Source: Deltaproteobacteria bacterium
GTDB lineage: Bacteria; Desulfobacterota; DSM-4660; Desulfatiglandales; HGW-15
DNA length: 12,689 nt
Direction: 5' to 3'
NCBI GenBank assembly: GCA_019308525.1
Contig: JAFDIC010000064.1
Span: 1 to 12,689 of the forward strand
The translations under genes and the position numbers were made by a program. Under the pieces are notes generated by a model that was not told the origin of the DNA, searched no databases, and was given only the letters and a program-made list of their open reading frames with translations. The stretch's first letter is position 1, and each line of letters starts with the position of its first letter. This document shows positions 1-7,546 of the stretch, piece after piece.

Positions 1-974
1 CCAGTGCAGAGTAACACGACCCTGTAAGGTAGTTCCAGGCGCCTCAAGATCTCCTCCGCGTTCCTGGTAAGCTTCTCCAATTCATCATAGGAATTCTCGG
101 GATGGCAGAACTTCACCAGCTCTACCTTATTAAACTGATGTTGCCTTATCAGCCCTCGGGTGTCCTTTCCGTAGGAGCCGGCCTCAGAACGGAAACAAGG
201 GGTGTAGGACACATAATATATGGGCAGATCTTCTTCTTTGAGTATCTCCTCCCTGTGTATGTTTGTGACAGGGACTTCTGCGGTCGGAATGAGATAAAGA
301 TCCCAACCTTCCACCTTGAATAGATCCTCTTTGAATTTTGGAAGCTGTCCGGTTCCCGTCATACTGGCCGCATTGACCATGAAAGGGGGGAGGACCTCTG
401 TATAACCATGCTCCTTGGTATGGATATCGAGCATGAAGTTGATCAGGGCTCTTTCCAGCAGTGCTCCGGCCCCAGAATAGAGGGCGAACCTGGCCCCGGC
501 GATCTTTGCCGCCCTGGCAAAATCCAGTATCCCCAGATTCTCACCGATCTCCCAGTGCGGAAGAGGATCAAAATCCATCTCTCTTATCTCTCCCCATTCT
601 CTGACCACCGGGTTATCTCTTTCATCCCTGCCGACCACTACCGACTCGTGAGGCATATTGGGAATAAGCATAATGACATCGTGCAATTCATCCTCGATTC
701 CCCTAAGTTCAGCCTCTCTTTCCTTTATCTCCTTCGAGACCTGTTTCATCTCGTCTATGAGATGAGAGGCGTCCTCACCCTTCCTCTTCTTCCCGGCAAT
801 GTCCTCGCTAACCTTGTTTCGTTGGTATCGCAACTGCTCCAACTGTGGCAAGATATTTCGCCGCGCCTGATCGAGGGCTTCAAATCGCGAAATATCGAAA
901 TCCCGGTACTCTCTTGCCTTGAGCATTTTCTTGACATCGGCCAAATGAGCCCTAATGAACTTGAGGTCCAGCAT
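1..974 (-). CDS. serS: Seryl-tRNA synthetase, N-terminal ~324 residues (runs off the window)
   Basis: Charges tRNA-Ser with serine in the cytoplasm as a class II synthetase. The minus strand reads open from ATG at 974 to the window edge. The protein opens [18 protein letters not shown] and residues ~30-105 form the charged, heptad-like antiparallel coiled-coil arm that grips the tRNA variable arm. Next come the class II core segments: an N-terminal catalytic block with [17 protein letters not shown], then TAEVPVTN, then motif 2 with [26 protein letters not shown] residues (the Arg and Glu that bind ATP). The last visible residues, [11 protein letters not shown], are the usual stretch before motif 3, so only about the last quarter is missing. 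A GAGG ribosome site (complement of 982-985) lies 7 bases upstream of the start. No frameshift is seen. Family assignment is very secure. Confidence 0.97.
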   Translation of the reverse strand, partial: MLDLKFIRAHLADVKKMLKAREYRDFDISRFEALDQARRNILPQLEQLRYQRNKVSEDIAGKKRKGEDASHLIDEMKQVSKEIKEREAELRGIEDELHDVIMLIPNMPHESVVVGRDERDNPVVREWGEIREMDFDPLPHWEIGENLGILDFARAAKIAGARFALYSGAGALLERALINFMLDIHTKEHGYTEVLPPFMVNAASMTGTGQLPKFKEDLFKVEGWDLYLIPTAEVPVTNIHREEILKEEDLPIYYVSYTPCFRSEAGSYGKDTRGLIRQHQFNKVELVKFCHPENSYDELEKLTRNAEEILRRLELPYRVVLLCT

Positions 975-1003
975 AAGAAAACCTCGCTCTTCCAAATAAC
1001 AAC

Positions 1004-1029
1004 GTTTATGTTGTATTTTTAACATAAAC
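1004..1029. repeat. Perfect inverted repeat upstream of serS
   Basis: GTTTATGTT (1004-1012) and AACATAAAC (1021-1029) are exact reverse complements separated by eight T-rich bases. The near arm is 30 bases upstream of the serS start codon. It could be an operator for a dimeric regulator or a hairpin in the serS leader. The sequence does not decide between them, and no clear sigma-70 promoter was found next to it. Confidence 0.6.
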
Positions 1030-1276
1030 AGGGTGTTAAAATCAATGTTTTTAGTTCCTCGTTAGATTTCGCGCAATAAACACGTATTACTCTAGGCTTT
1101 GAATTATTTTGAGCAATTTAAGAATATTTCCTACAGCGGACATCCCTTCCTATTCTCCACTCGCAACAATCATGTGCTCTTAGAGAATCAAACTCGCAAC
1201 CGGCCCAAAATCTATTCGAGGGGCTTACTCTCCGGTACATTCAGGGCCCGGTTTGGGCGCTCTCCTCTTTTAGGGT

Positions 1277-1305
1277 TTGCACTCGACATGAAAGGATGTT
1301 ATAAA
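1277..1305 (+). promoter_or_regulatory. Candidate sigma-70 promoter for resB-ccsA
   Basis: TTGCAC (1277-1282) and TATAAA (1300-1305) are separated by 17 bases. The -10 box is 5/6 to consensus but the -35 only 3/6. A start near 1312 would give a leader of about 100 bases before resB. This is a pattern match only. Confidence 0.35.
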
Positions 1306-1411
1306 AATTCGCTTTGTGGTGTGATCGAGATGCTATTCTTGGCTTTTGAAAGAAATCTCAAGATAAGAGGCATTTCCGAGGAAAAGTATAAGAAACTCCT
1401 TTAGAGGTAGA

Positions 1412-2821
1412 ATGGGAACAAGGAGCAAGACCGGGAATCCTAATGCCATCTGGAGAGTTTTCCGGTCGGTAAAAACGACCATCGCCCTTCTGATCATCCT
1501 GGCGGTGGTTTCGGTCATAGGAACTCTGGTGCCACAACAGGAAGGGGCCATCCAGTTTGCTCAAAAACTCAGCCCCGAATTGGTCCGCATCTTGGACTTC
1601 CTCCAGATCTTCGACCTCTATCACTCTACGTGGTTCAGGGCGGTAATAGGGCTACTATCCATGAACCTGATCATATGTTCCATAGACCGCCTCCCACGAG
1701 CGATGAGGCTCTTCCGAACCGTCCCCAGACCGGACCGAAAAAAGCCCTTTGAGGAGATCCCCGAGCACCGACATCTCCAGGTAGGCGGAGAGATTGAAGA
1801 GGTCACGTCCAGGACTTTGGATATCCTGAAAAAAAGCTTTAGGAGAATTGAAACCAGAAAGACCTCTGGAGGCAATTATCTCTATGGGGACAAGGGCCGA
1901 TATTCCTATTTCGGCGCCTATGTGGTTCATCTGAGCATCCTCTTGATATTGATCGGTGGAATCATAGGATCGTTTTTCGGGTTTGAAGCCTATGTTAACA
2001 TCCCTGAAGGTGCCGTTGTCGACTCGGTCAGACTGAGAAAGATGGGGACTCCGAAGAATTTGGGCTTCAGCATAAGGTGCGACAGGTTTTTGGTTGACTT
2101 CTACGATGATGGGACTCCCAGGGAATATAGATCCGACCTGAGCTTTCTTTCCAATGGCGAGGTAATTCACAAAGGTAGCGTCCTCGTGAATCATCCTATC
2201 ACTTTCCAAGGGATTACCTTTTACCAGTCCAGTTACGGGAAGGTCACCGGGGAGAGCGTCACGATAAGGATAAGACAGAATAATGGAGAACAGAGAGTCC
2301 CCCCTGTGACGATCAGAATCGGCAACCATGTTGAGTTACCAGGAGGTGAAGGCAAGATCCAGGTCCTTGAAATAACGGAAAATTTCAAAGGTGTGATGGG
2401 GCCTGCAGCCCTCTTGTCTCTGCGGACTTCAAAAGGAGAGGAGAGACGCTTCTGGGTGTTTCAGTACATTGACATGCTCAAGGAACGATTTCCCCCTTCC
2501 ATGTTCAAGGCGTCTATCCTGGATCCATCAGGATTCAAACCGTACACCTTTGAATTGGTTGACGTTGAAAGTAGATACTATACCGGTCTCCAGGTAAACC
2601 GTGATCCGGGTGTCCCCTTGGTATGGATCGGATGCTTTTTGATGGTTGCGGGTTTCTTCGTCACATTTTTCTCCTCGCACAGGGGAGTATGGATCAGGAT
2701 ACGACGAGAGGGAAAGAGCCTTCGAATCAGCGTTGCAGGAAGGGCCAATAGGAACCCGGTGGGACTGGAAAGGGAACTGGACCATCTGGTCCTCAGGTTA
2801 GACAATCAATTTAACAAGTAA
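1412..2821 (+). CDS. resB: Cytochrome c biogenesis protein ResB (Ccs1), System II
   Basis: A 469-residue membrane protein that works with CcsA to carry heme across the inner membrane and attach it to CXXCH apocytochromes in the periplasm. The ResB family layout is visible: membrane segments at about residues 22-40, 73-91, 168-188 and 401-422, with a large periplasmic loop between the third and fourth. Family hallmarks are the YHSTWF motif at 70-75 (His71 is likely the membrane-side heme ligand, inferred from studied CcsBA proteins), a His in segment 3 (YVVHLSILL, His173), and GITFYQSSYG at 267-276 in the periplasmic loop. The ATG at 1412 has AGAGG (1403-1407) 4 bases upstream. ccsA begins 12 bases after the stop, so the two are surely co-transcribed. 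Length is typical and no key motif is missing. Confidence 0.93.
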   Translation: MGTRSKTGNPNAIWRVFRSVKTTIALLIILAVVSVIGTLVPQQEGAIQFAQKLSPELVRILDFLQIFDLYHSTWFRAVIGLLSMNLIICSIDRLPRAMRLFRTVPRPDRKKPFEEIPEHRHLQVGGEIEEVTSRTLDILKKSFRRIETRKTSGGNYLYGDKGRYSYFGAYVVHLSILLILIGGIIGSFFGFEAYVNIPEGAVVDSVRLRKMGTPKNLGFSIRCDRFLVDFYDDGTPREYRSDLSFLSNGEVIHKGSVLVNHPITFQGITFYQSSYGKVTGESVTIRIRQNNGEQRVPPVTIRIGNHVELPGGEGKIQVLEITENFKGVMGPAALLSLRTSKGEERRFWVFQYIDMLKERFPPSMFKASILDPSGFKPYTFELVDVESRYYTGLQVNRDPGVPLVWIGCFLMVAGFFVTFFSSHRGVWIRIRREGKSLRISVAGRANRNPVGLERELDHLVLRLDNQFNK

Positions 2822-2833
2822 AGGTAACTCATT

Positions 2834-3673
2834 GTGAATACGATAATACTTAGCTACATAACCTTTTTCTACTTTATCGCTTTTGTGGCCTACCTGTTAT
2901 GGATGGTAATGGGCAAAGAGGTCTTCGGACGGCTGGGGACATATGTGACCTCTCTGGGACTGCTGGGGGAGACTATCGCCATCATTCTCAGGTGGATTGA
3001 GTCCTATGATCTGGGCATCGGCCATGCACCGTTCTCCAACCTCTATGAATCATTGATCTTTTTTGCGTGGACCATCATATTCCTTTACCTGATCGTAGAA
3101 TGGCGAACCAGGAATAGGAGCATGGGCGTGCTTGTCACTCCGATTGCCTTTCTATCAATGGCCTACGCGTCCTACTCTCCCAATATCAGCAGCAGGATAC
3201 AACCACTTGTGCCTGCGCTGAAAAGCAACTGGCTGGTGGCCCACGTAATCACTTGCTTCTTTGGCTACGCGGCATTCGGACTTGCATTTGCTTTCAGTCT
3301 CATGTATCTCCTGAAGAGAAGGGAGAACTCCTTTTCAAGAAGCGTGTTCCTGGGGTTAATTCCGAGGCCGTCGGTGCTGGATGATCTGAATTACCAGATG
3401 GTGGTAATAGGCTTTCTACTTTTGACCCTAGGTATCATCACCGGCTCCGTTTGGGCCCACTCTGCCTGGGGCAGTTACTGGAGCTGGGATCCAAAGGAGA
3501 CTTGGTCGTTGATTACATGGCTTGTTTACGCCGCATTTCTCCACTCACGCATGGTAAGGGGCTGGAGGGGAAAGAGGCTTGCCTACCTCTCCATAGTAGG
3601 ATTTTCCTGCGTAATTTTCACCTATTTGGGCGTCAATTACCTTCCCGGACTCCACAGTTATGCACAGTCCTGA
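2834..3673 (+). CDS. ccsA: Cytochrome c biogenesis protein CcsA (heme handling, System II)
   Basis: A 279-residue polytopic membrane protein and partner of ResB in cytochrome c heme export and ligation. The tryptophan-rich signature is intact: WGSYWSWDPKE at residues 212-222, the family's external heme-binding WWD loop. Histidines fit the known ligand set. His137 (WLVAHV) and His274 (GLHSYA) flank the WWD loop with the spacing expected for the two periplasmic ligands, and His237 (LHSR) fits the membrane ligand. This mapping comes from the studied CcsBA fusion and is inference here. Residue 209 in WAHSAWG is His where Asn is usual in the family. The start is GTG with AAGG (2821-2824) 9 bases upstream; no ATG sits better. 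It lies directly behind resB. The gene is also called ccsB in some annotations. Confidence 0.94.
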   Translation: MNTIILSYITFFYFIAFVAYLLWMVMGKEVFGRLGTYVTSLGLLGETIAIILRWIESYDLGIGHAPFSNLYESLIFFAWTIIFLYLIVEWRTRNRSMGVLVTPIAFLSMAYASYSPNISSRIQPLVPALKSNWLVAHVITCFFGYAAFGLAFAFSLMYLLKRRENSFSRSVFLGLIPRPSVLDDLNYQMVVIGFLLLTLGIITGSVWAHSAWGSYWSWDPKETWSLITWLVYAAFLHSRMVRGWRGKRLAYLSIVGFSCVIFTYLGVNYLPGLHSYAQS

Positions 3674-3711
3674 TGGAAATAACAGGCTCTGCCATGGCTG
3701 TTGATGTCTCT

Positions 3712-3740
3712 TTGCCAGGAAGAACTAATTATTCTATATG
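3712..3740 (+). promoter_or_regulatory. Candidate promoter for the bactofilin gene
   Basis: TTGCCA (3712-3717, 5/6 to consensus) and TATATG (3735-3740, 4/6) are 17 bases apart and lie just after ccsA. They would place a transcript start about 24 bases before the bactofilin ATG, allowing expression apart from the resB-ccsA operon. Confidence 0.4.
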
Positions 3741-3770
3741 TTATTACCCTTTTCAGGAGAGCACGGGATT

Positions 3771-4418
3771 ATGAAGAAGAAGGACAAGGTAATCACTTTT
3801 TTGGGGGAGGATACTGAATTCGAAGGGAAACTGAACTTTCAGGGCACCATAAGAATAGACGGTCACTTCAAGGGCGAAATCACTTCCGGCGGGAAACTCA
3901 TAGTAGGCGAAGACGGTATGGTAGAAGCAGACATGCGAGTAGAGCATATGCTTGTTAGGGGGGAGGTCCACGGAAACATTGTCGCAGACAAGAGAGTGGA
4001 CGTTCTCTCGCCGGGGAAGGTTTTTGGCAACATTGAAGCCCCTTCAGTCGTTATAGATGAAGGGGTCATTTTTGAAGGAAAGACCAGAATGTATAGGGCG
4101 AGAGACAATGAAAAATCTGTCTGTCAGGAAGATAGCCAGATACTTGGTGAGAATCCACCGCCCAGGATTACTGCAATATACGGGGTCGTGATAGACCAGA
4201 AATCAGGAGGACCTATAAAGAATGCCGAGGTCCTAAGCAAGGGCCCGGATGAAATCAGGACCAAGACCAACGCTTCAGGCTACTACGAACAAATCAACCT
4301 TAAGCAGGGCAAGTGGACCCTGATTGTACGTGCCAAGGGCTACAAGAAGATAAGGGCAAAGGTCCTGATTTCAGGTACAGGCACCTACGAGAAGAACTTC
4401 GAGCTAAAACCCAAGTAG
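3771..4418 (+). CDS. Bactofilin with C-terminal carboxypeptidase-regulatory-like domain
   Basis: A 215-residue protein. Residues ~7-108 form a bactofilin core: ITFLGEDTEFEGKLNF, then repeated short turns (GTIRIDGHFKGEI, GKLIVGEDGMVEADM, VHGNIVADKRVDV, GKVFGNIEAPSVVIDEGVIFEG) that build a beta-helix polymerising into cytoskeletal filaments used for cell shape, stalks or division placement. A charged linker (~109-132) leads to a second domain at ~134-213 (IYGVVIDQKSGGPIKNAEV, ASGYYEQINLKQGKWTLIVRAKGY) that reads as the beta-sandwich CarboxypepD_reg fold (carboxypeptidase regulatory-like). Most bactofilins end after the core with a short tail. The start at 3771 is preferred over an in-frame ATG at 3738, because the MKKKDK opening is typical and AGGAG (3755-3759) lies 11 bases upstream. 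No signal peptide is seen, so the protein is probably cytoplasmic. The role of the extra domain is unknown. Confidence 0.87.
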   Translation: MKKKDKVITFLGEDTEFEGKLNFQGTIRIDGHFKGEITSGGKLIVGEDGMVEADMRVEHMLVRGEVHGNIVADKRVDVLSPGKVFGNIEAPSVVIDEGVIFEGKTRMYRARDNEKSVCQEDSQILGENPPPRITAIYGVVIDQKSGGPIKNAEVLSKGPDEIRTKTNASGYYEQINLKQGKWTLIVRAKGYKKIRAKVLISGTGTYEKNFELKPK

Positions 4419-4460
4419 GTCCCTCAAAGCAAAAGTTCCTTTCTCAATGCCGCCACCTGA

Positions 4461-4874
4461 TCAATAGATCTCAAATGGTATTACCATCAATGGCTTACCG
4501 TCGGGCCCAAGCACATTCACATGCCATTCCCCTATTTCATGGGGAAGAATGATTTTTGAGCTGTAAGTACGCCAGCTTGCGGATCCTACCTTGAGTGTGA
4601 CCCTTGCCCTTTCCATGTCACCGAAATACCATACGTGGGTGACGGAGGTGGGAGTTGTTGCGCCCACAATCCTGGTAAAACAATAAAGCTTTTCCACTGG
4701 AGAGGCAAACCGGGTATTCGCATCTATGCATTCCCGGTTTACAACGTTGACACATATTTTCCCTTCCGCCACGCTAAGCTCATCGCTCACCTGGGAAAAG
4801 GAGGGCGCTGCCAAGGCCAATAACACACTCCCAAAAATCAGGACCCCCATGATGCCTGAAAACGAACGCTTCAT
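4461..4874 (-). CDS. Exported DUF2914 domain protein
   Basis: A 137-residue protein of unknown function. Residues 1-28 are a classical signal peptide (positive MKRSFS, hydrophobic GVLIFGSVLLALAA, cut near SFSQ), so it is probably periplasmic. The rest, ~38-137, matches DUF2914: LYCFTRIVGA, PTSVTHVWYFGD, then VGSASWRTYSSKIILP and GEWHVNVLGPDGKPL, ending with the usual short beta strand. Cys41, Cys49 and Cys65 are present; a disulfide is possible in the periplasm but is not shown. The start at 4874 has AGGGGG (complement of 4883-4888) 8 bases upstream and a near-consensus promoter further up. It converges on the bactofilin gene with only 42 bases between the stops and no clear terminator hairpin there. 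In this family the domain often occurs with cell-envelope partners, but function here cannot be named. Confidence 0.85.
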   Translation of the reverse strand: MKRSFSGIMGVLIFGSVLLALAAPSFSQVSDELSVAEGKICVNVVNRECIDANTRFASPVEKLYCFTRIVGATTPTSVTHVWYFGDMERARVTLKVGSASWRTYSSKIILPHEIGEWHVNVLGPDGKPLMVIPFEIY

Positions 4875-4904
4875 GCTGTCATCCCCCTGAAATGAATTAC
4901 AAAA

Positions 4905-4933
4905 ATTAAACCATAGAACCTGGATTATTTCAA
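4905..4933 (-). promoter_or_regulatory. Promoter of the DUF2914 gene
   Basis: On the minus strand TTGAAA (complement of 4928-4933) and TTTAAT (complement of 4905-4910) are each 5/6 to the sigma-70 consensus with a 17-base spacer. They lie 31-59 bases upstream of the start codon. This is one of the best promoter matches in the window. Confidence 0.55.
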
Positions 4934-5284
4934 CCAGATAATTTCGATCCAGGGCCCCTGGAGCCAGCCATTAGCGGCACTTTGGCCATCAAAGCAAAAA
5001 ACCGGGTCCAAAGGGCCAGGTTTTGCTCTAAGCCCGGAGGGCATGATTTGTTGTTCTCGCTTTGGCAAAACCCGAAATCCGAATCTCGAAATTCGAAACA
5101 AAATCAAATACCTAATGTCCTAATGACAAAACCAAAATCATAATCGCTACGCCTATTGTCCGGATCATTTGAATCTTGGTCATTAAGTATTGTTTCGGAT
5201 TTCGTGCTTCGGATTTAGAGCCTTTTCATTTCTTAAGGCAGAGCCAATAATCACTGACCTAGCCCTGAGGACCAGGTTTCCGTG
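4934..5284. other. Gene-free stretch with palindromic repeat
   Basis: No credible gene lies here. The first part (4934-5070) has short inverted pairs, such as CCAGG/CCTGG near 4955 and GCAAAA..CC / GGTTTTGC around 4993-5026. The second part (5075-5216) is the long imperfect palindrome listed separately. The remaining ~68 bases to the nitrilase relic show nothing recognisable. Confidence 0.6.
5075..5216. repeat. 142-base imperfect palindrome, probable dispersed repeat
   Basis: The left end reads AAATCCGAATCTCGAAATTC and onward. The reverse complement of the right end reads AAATCCGAAGCACGAAATCC and onward. The ~29-base arms (5075-5103 and 5188-5216) pair at roughly 25 positions, and the pairing continues inwards with AATACCTAATG against AATACTTAATG. 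On the minus strand one frame across the left arm would encode FRISRFGFRV-like peptides, a familiar sign of this kind of AT/GC-alternating repeat in deltaproteobacterial and metagenomic contigs (from memory of such sequences). It may be a MITE-like or REP-like element. Confidence 0.65.
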
Positions 5285-5615
5285 TTAGAATGAAGATCCG
5301 GGTCGAGCTATCCCCAGTGGTACGCAAACTCTCCCCCCTTCGGAAAGACCATTTCGAGCTGGTGTCTCCTTCGCAGGCCGGTGTTTTTCTTCCGGCGGTT
5401 CAATCAGGTTAAGGAGCTTCATCTCGCGGGAATCAAAGTAGACACGGAAATATTTCAGCCAGTAGTGCCCCGTGGTCTCATGCAAGAAATAATGACGGGT
5501 CGCATCATTCAGATCGATCTCCGAATAGATGATCCCTTCTTCGTCGGGAGCCATGGAGCCGGCCATGATGGGCCTGAACCGCGGCGGCTTTGAATTTCGG
5601 TAGTATATCCCCCAT
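5285..5615 (-). pseudogene. Nitrilase (carbon-nitrogen hydrolase) relic with large internal deletion
   Basis: The reading begins at ATG 5615 behind a very strong GGAGGTGG ribosome site (complement of 5618-5625). It gives MGDILPKFKAAAVQA, the usual opening of nitrilase / cyanide hydratase-type proteins. After ~14 codons that frame turns to unrelated Arg-rich sequence. In another frame, from about 5566, a nitrilase C-terminus appears: DEEGIIYSEIDLNDATRHYF, then HETTGHYWLKYFRVYFD and EPPEE. Full-length relatives are about 310-350 residues, so well over 200 codons are missing between the two parts, including the Glu-Lys-Cys catalytic triad. The junction sits at CAGGCCC (about 5571-5577), which fits both flanks and suggests a deletion between short direct repeats. 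The relic lies 22 bases after the alkyl-transferase stop, so it was the second gene of that operon. No enzyme activity is expected. Confidence 0.85.
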
Positions 5616-5637
5616 AACCACCTCCGTAAATCGCCCC

Positions 5638-6219
5638 TTACCGTTGCCCTTCAAGTCGCAAAAGGGCCGCCTTCCTGTCCAGGCCGCCCCCATAACCTGT
5701 CAGGGCCCCGTTTGAACCTATGACCCGGTGGCAGGGTACCACAATGGAAACGGGATTAGTGCCGACAGCGCGACCGACCGCCCTTGCGGCTCTGGGTCGA
5801 CCCAGGGCTCCCGCTATCTGGCCGTAAGATCGAGTCTCTCCCCACGGGATACTGCACAAAAGGTTCCACACCCGGCATTGAAAGGAAGTGCCCCAAAGGT
5901 CCAGAGGTAGCGTAAATTGACGCAGCTCCCCAGCGAAATATTGATCCAGCTGTCTTTTCAGCTCCAGGTTGTGCTCTGCGCTCTGTCTCAGCTCAATGCT
6001 CTTCCTTTTCCAGCGTGCAAGAAAGTGTCCCCAGCGCTTCTCTGTCTTTACGCAGACAACTCCCTTTTTGGAGCTGGCGAGGATATAGATACCCAATGGA
6101 CTCTGGTAAGGGGTTACGAACAAGGTCTCCGGCGCCTTGGATTGCTCATCGGGTTTGCCTTCTTTGCGCGCCCTGTAATCGATTGGCATATCTTCGCTGG
6201 TGCGGGTTGGTGTGACCAT
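5638..6219 (-). CDS. ogt: Methylated-DNA--protein-cysteine methyltransferase (Ogt type)
   Basis: A suicide repair protein that moves the alkyl group from O6-alkylguanine (or O4-alkylthymine) in DNA onto its own cysteine. The C-terminal domain is complete: [24 protein letters not shown] leads into the helix-turn-helix with [11 protein letters not shown] (Arg finger), then the active site [10 protein letters not shown] (Cys163 in this frame) and the closing [17 protein letters not shown]. The N-terminal half ([19 protein letters not shown]) is the short, poorly conserved Ogt N-domain; no AdaA-type zinc domain is present. The frame is open back to 6300, but a promoter at 6279-6307 overlaps that extension. 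ATG 6219, behind a GGGGGT stretch, is therefore chosen and gives 193 residues. A start at 6189 is possible. The next gene in the operon is the nitrilase relic. Confidence 0.92.
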   Translation of the reverse strand: MVTPTRTSEDMPIDYRARKEGKPDEQSKAPETLFVTPYQSPLGIYILASSKKGVVCVKTEKRWGHFLARWKRKSIELRQSAEHNLELKRQLDQYFAGELRQFTLPLDLWGTSFQCRVWNLLCSIPWGETRSYGQIAGALGRPRAARAVGRAVGTNPVSIVVPCHRVIGSNGALTGYGGGLDRKAALLRLEGQR

Positions 6220-6278
6220 ATCCGACCCCCATATTGAAACTAAGATGCTTCCCTGTCTCTGGAAGAAAACCACGTCTT

Positions 6279-6307
6279 TATATATCACTTCCATTCGCAA
6301 ATGACAA
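6279..6307 (-). promoter_or_regulatory. Promoter of ogt
   Basis: On the minus strand TTGTCA (complement of 6302-6307, 5/6) is followed after 17 bases by TATATA (complement of 6279-6284), with TATAAA also available two bases further on. Transcription would begin near 6272, which supports a start codon for ogt downstream of the longest open frame. Confidence 0.5.
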
Positions 6308-6637
6308 ATTTTGCTTTCAATTGAGGAGGAAGGAATACACCGCGGAGGTCCTCATCCCGCCCCCAGCTCTGACGCACGTTATTGAGATGTAATGCTAGCA
6401 AGAGCTTGAGTGGAGATTCAATCTTTTTTGTCGCAAAAAGGGGGTAGACAACAATTTTGGCATTTGATACGTTAGCATGGGGTATGATGCGCTGTTTTCA
6501 GCCATGATGAAGCTAACTCTACATTGCAATTCTTGGTATATGAGGGAGGGGAGGATTTTCCCAAAAGAGTAGTAGACAAAGGGGTATTGTTTTGATAGCG
6601 TAGCGTGGGAAGACCCATGTAGAAGGAGGTACCACGC
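6308..6637. other. Gene-free stretch: ogt upstream flank and left end of the insertion element
   Basis: Bases 6308-6430 show no gene and appear to be host DNA upstream of ogt. From the candidate tip at 6431 onwards the sequence leads into the DruA-like gene. It includes the purine-rich block near 6541-6575, and no spacing-correct promoter was found. A minus-strand open frame across it (6395-6775) has no ribosome site or family resemblance. Confidence 0.5.
6431..6440 (+). repeat. Candidate left terminal inverted repeat
   Basis: TCGCAAAAAG, matched exactly in reverse complement at 9322-9331. The match continues imperfectly to 13/17. The A-run lowers its significance, and no flanking duplication supports it. 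Confidence 0.35.
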
Positions 6638-7546
6638 ATGCATCAGGCAGAAACGAGATCCATTTTCCAATGCGGTCGGGAGATCAGCAGAGAAGAACTC
6701 GATGAAATTGAAGAGACGGTGAGGTTGTTTCCAGCCCTCAGTCGTTCGGAACTGGCCCGAACCATATGCGAGCACCTGGGATGGTTCACCGCTTCTGGGG
6801 GCTACAAGACGGATGCCTGTCTAAAGCTTTTGCACAGGCTCGAAGGCAAGGGATGTCTGAGGCTCCCCCCGAAGCGGGCGATCTCCCCACAGAGACACGC
6901 TCCTATTGCCCTGACACCCAGAACAAGGCCACGGGCGGAGATAGTGGGCAATGTGCGGGAGGTAGGCCCGCTCAGGGTTGAGGTGGTAGAGGGGAGGGAT
7001 CCGACGGCTTTATGGAACGAGTACGTATCGCGCTACCACTACCTTAGCTACAAGAGGCCGTTTGGTTATTCCCTGAGGTATTTCGTTAGATCCCCGCATG
7101 ACATTCTGGGCTGTCTGCTGTTTCAAGGGGCGGCCAAGGCCCTGAAGGCTCGAGATGAGTGGATAGGCTGGACAAGAACACAGAGGCTCAGGAACCTCCC
7201 CTGGGTAATCAATAACAGCCGGTTTCTGGTGTTACCATGGGTGAAGGTGAAAAACCTTGGGAGCCACATCCTGGGCCAGGCCCTCAGGCGCATACGAGAT
7301 GACTGGCAGGAGCGCTGGGGCTACCGGCCGCTGGTGGTTGAGAGCTTTGTTGACCCTCAAAGATATGAGGGCAGTTCCTATAAGGCGGCCAACTGGGTGT
7401 ATCTGGGGATGAGTACCGGTAAGGGCCTGCCCCGTAAGGGAAAGCGCTACACCACCACCCCCAAGAAGATCTTTGTGAGGGCTTTGGCAAGGGATTTCCG
7501 TAAGCGACTTTGCTCAGAGCGCCTTCAGGGGAGGGTTGAGCAATGA
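6638..7546 (+). CDS. DruA-family (DUF4338) protein of an insertion element
   Basis: A 302-residue protein. Residues ~18-78 form a small helical domain (SRSELARTICEHLGW, then CLKLLHRLEGKGCLRLP) that looks like a winged-helix DNA-binding unit. Residues ~125-260 are the DUF4338 core: WNEYVSRYHYLSY, RPFGYSLRYFV, RDEWIGW (173-178), NNSRFLVLPWV (192-202), then DDWQERWGY, VVESFVDP (233-240), YKAANWVYLG (248-257). This is the family of DruA, part of the Druantia anti-phage system, but members are also common beside transposases. The molecular activity of the family is not established. The start has a perfect AAGGAGGT (6623-6630) 7 bases upstream. The stop overlaps the transposase start (ATGA at 7543-7546), so the two proteins are translationally coupled. 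Here it is read as a transposition accessory protein; a defence role has no support from neighbours. Confidence 0.85.
   Translation: MHQAETRSIFQCGREISREELDEIEETVRLFPALSRSELARTICEHLGWFTASGGYKTDACLKLLHRLEGKGCLRLPPKRAISPQRHAPIALTPRTRPRAEIVGNVREVGPLRVEVVEGRDPTALWNEYVSRYHYLSYKRPFGYSLRYFVRSPHDILGCLLFQGAAKALKARDEWIGWTRTQRLRNLPWVINNSRFLVLPWVKVKNLGSHILGQALRRIRDDWQERWGYRPLVVESFVDPQRYEGSSYKAANWVYLGMSTGKGLPRKGKRYTTTPKKIFVRALARDFRKRLCSERLQGRVEQ

Larger units (their letters stand above)
975..1411. other. Divergent intergenic region between serS and resB
   Basis: This is a 437-base gap between two divergently read genes. It holds a perfect 9-base inverted repeat near serS (1004-1029), a 9-base direct repeat ACTCGCAAC at about 1158 and 1192, a 7-base inverted pair GCCCAAA/TTTGGGC (1203-1209 and 1252-1258) that could close a long stem, and a candidate rightward promoter at 1277-1305. 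Small open frames run through the second half, but none has a ribosome site or a recognisable product. Confidence 0.6.

Noticed and set aside
408..1022. 204-codon rightward frame
   Set aside because: It lies antisense to serS, which is unmistakable, and its product resembles nothing known.
1099..1404. Small protein gene of 101 codons (or 38 codons from ATG 1288) before resB
   Set aside because: TTG start without a ribosome site, no recognisable domain, and a candidate promoter lies within it.
975..1411. tRNA, T-box or other structured RNA gene
   Set aside because: No cloverleaf, specifier or T-box sequence could be found; only isolated short inverted pairs.
4925..5107. 60-codon leftward frame
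   Set aside because: Its FRISRFGFRV-like start comes from the palindromic repeat, and the frame has no ribosome site or continuation.
6395..6775. 126-codon leftward frame across the element's left margin
   Set aside because: No ribosome site, overlaps the DruA-like gene, no family resemblance.
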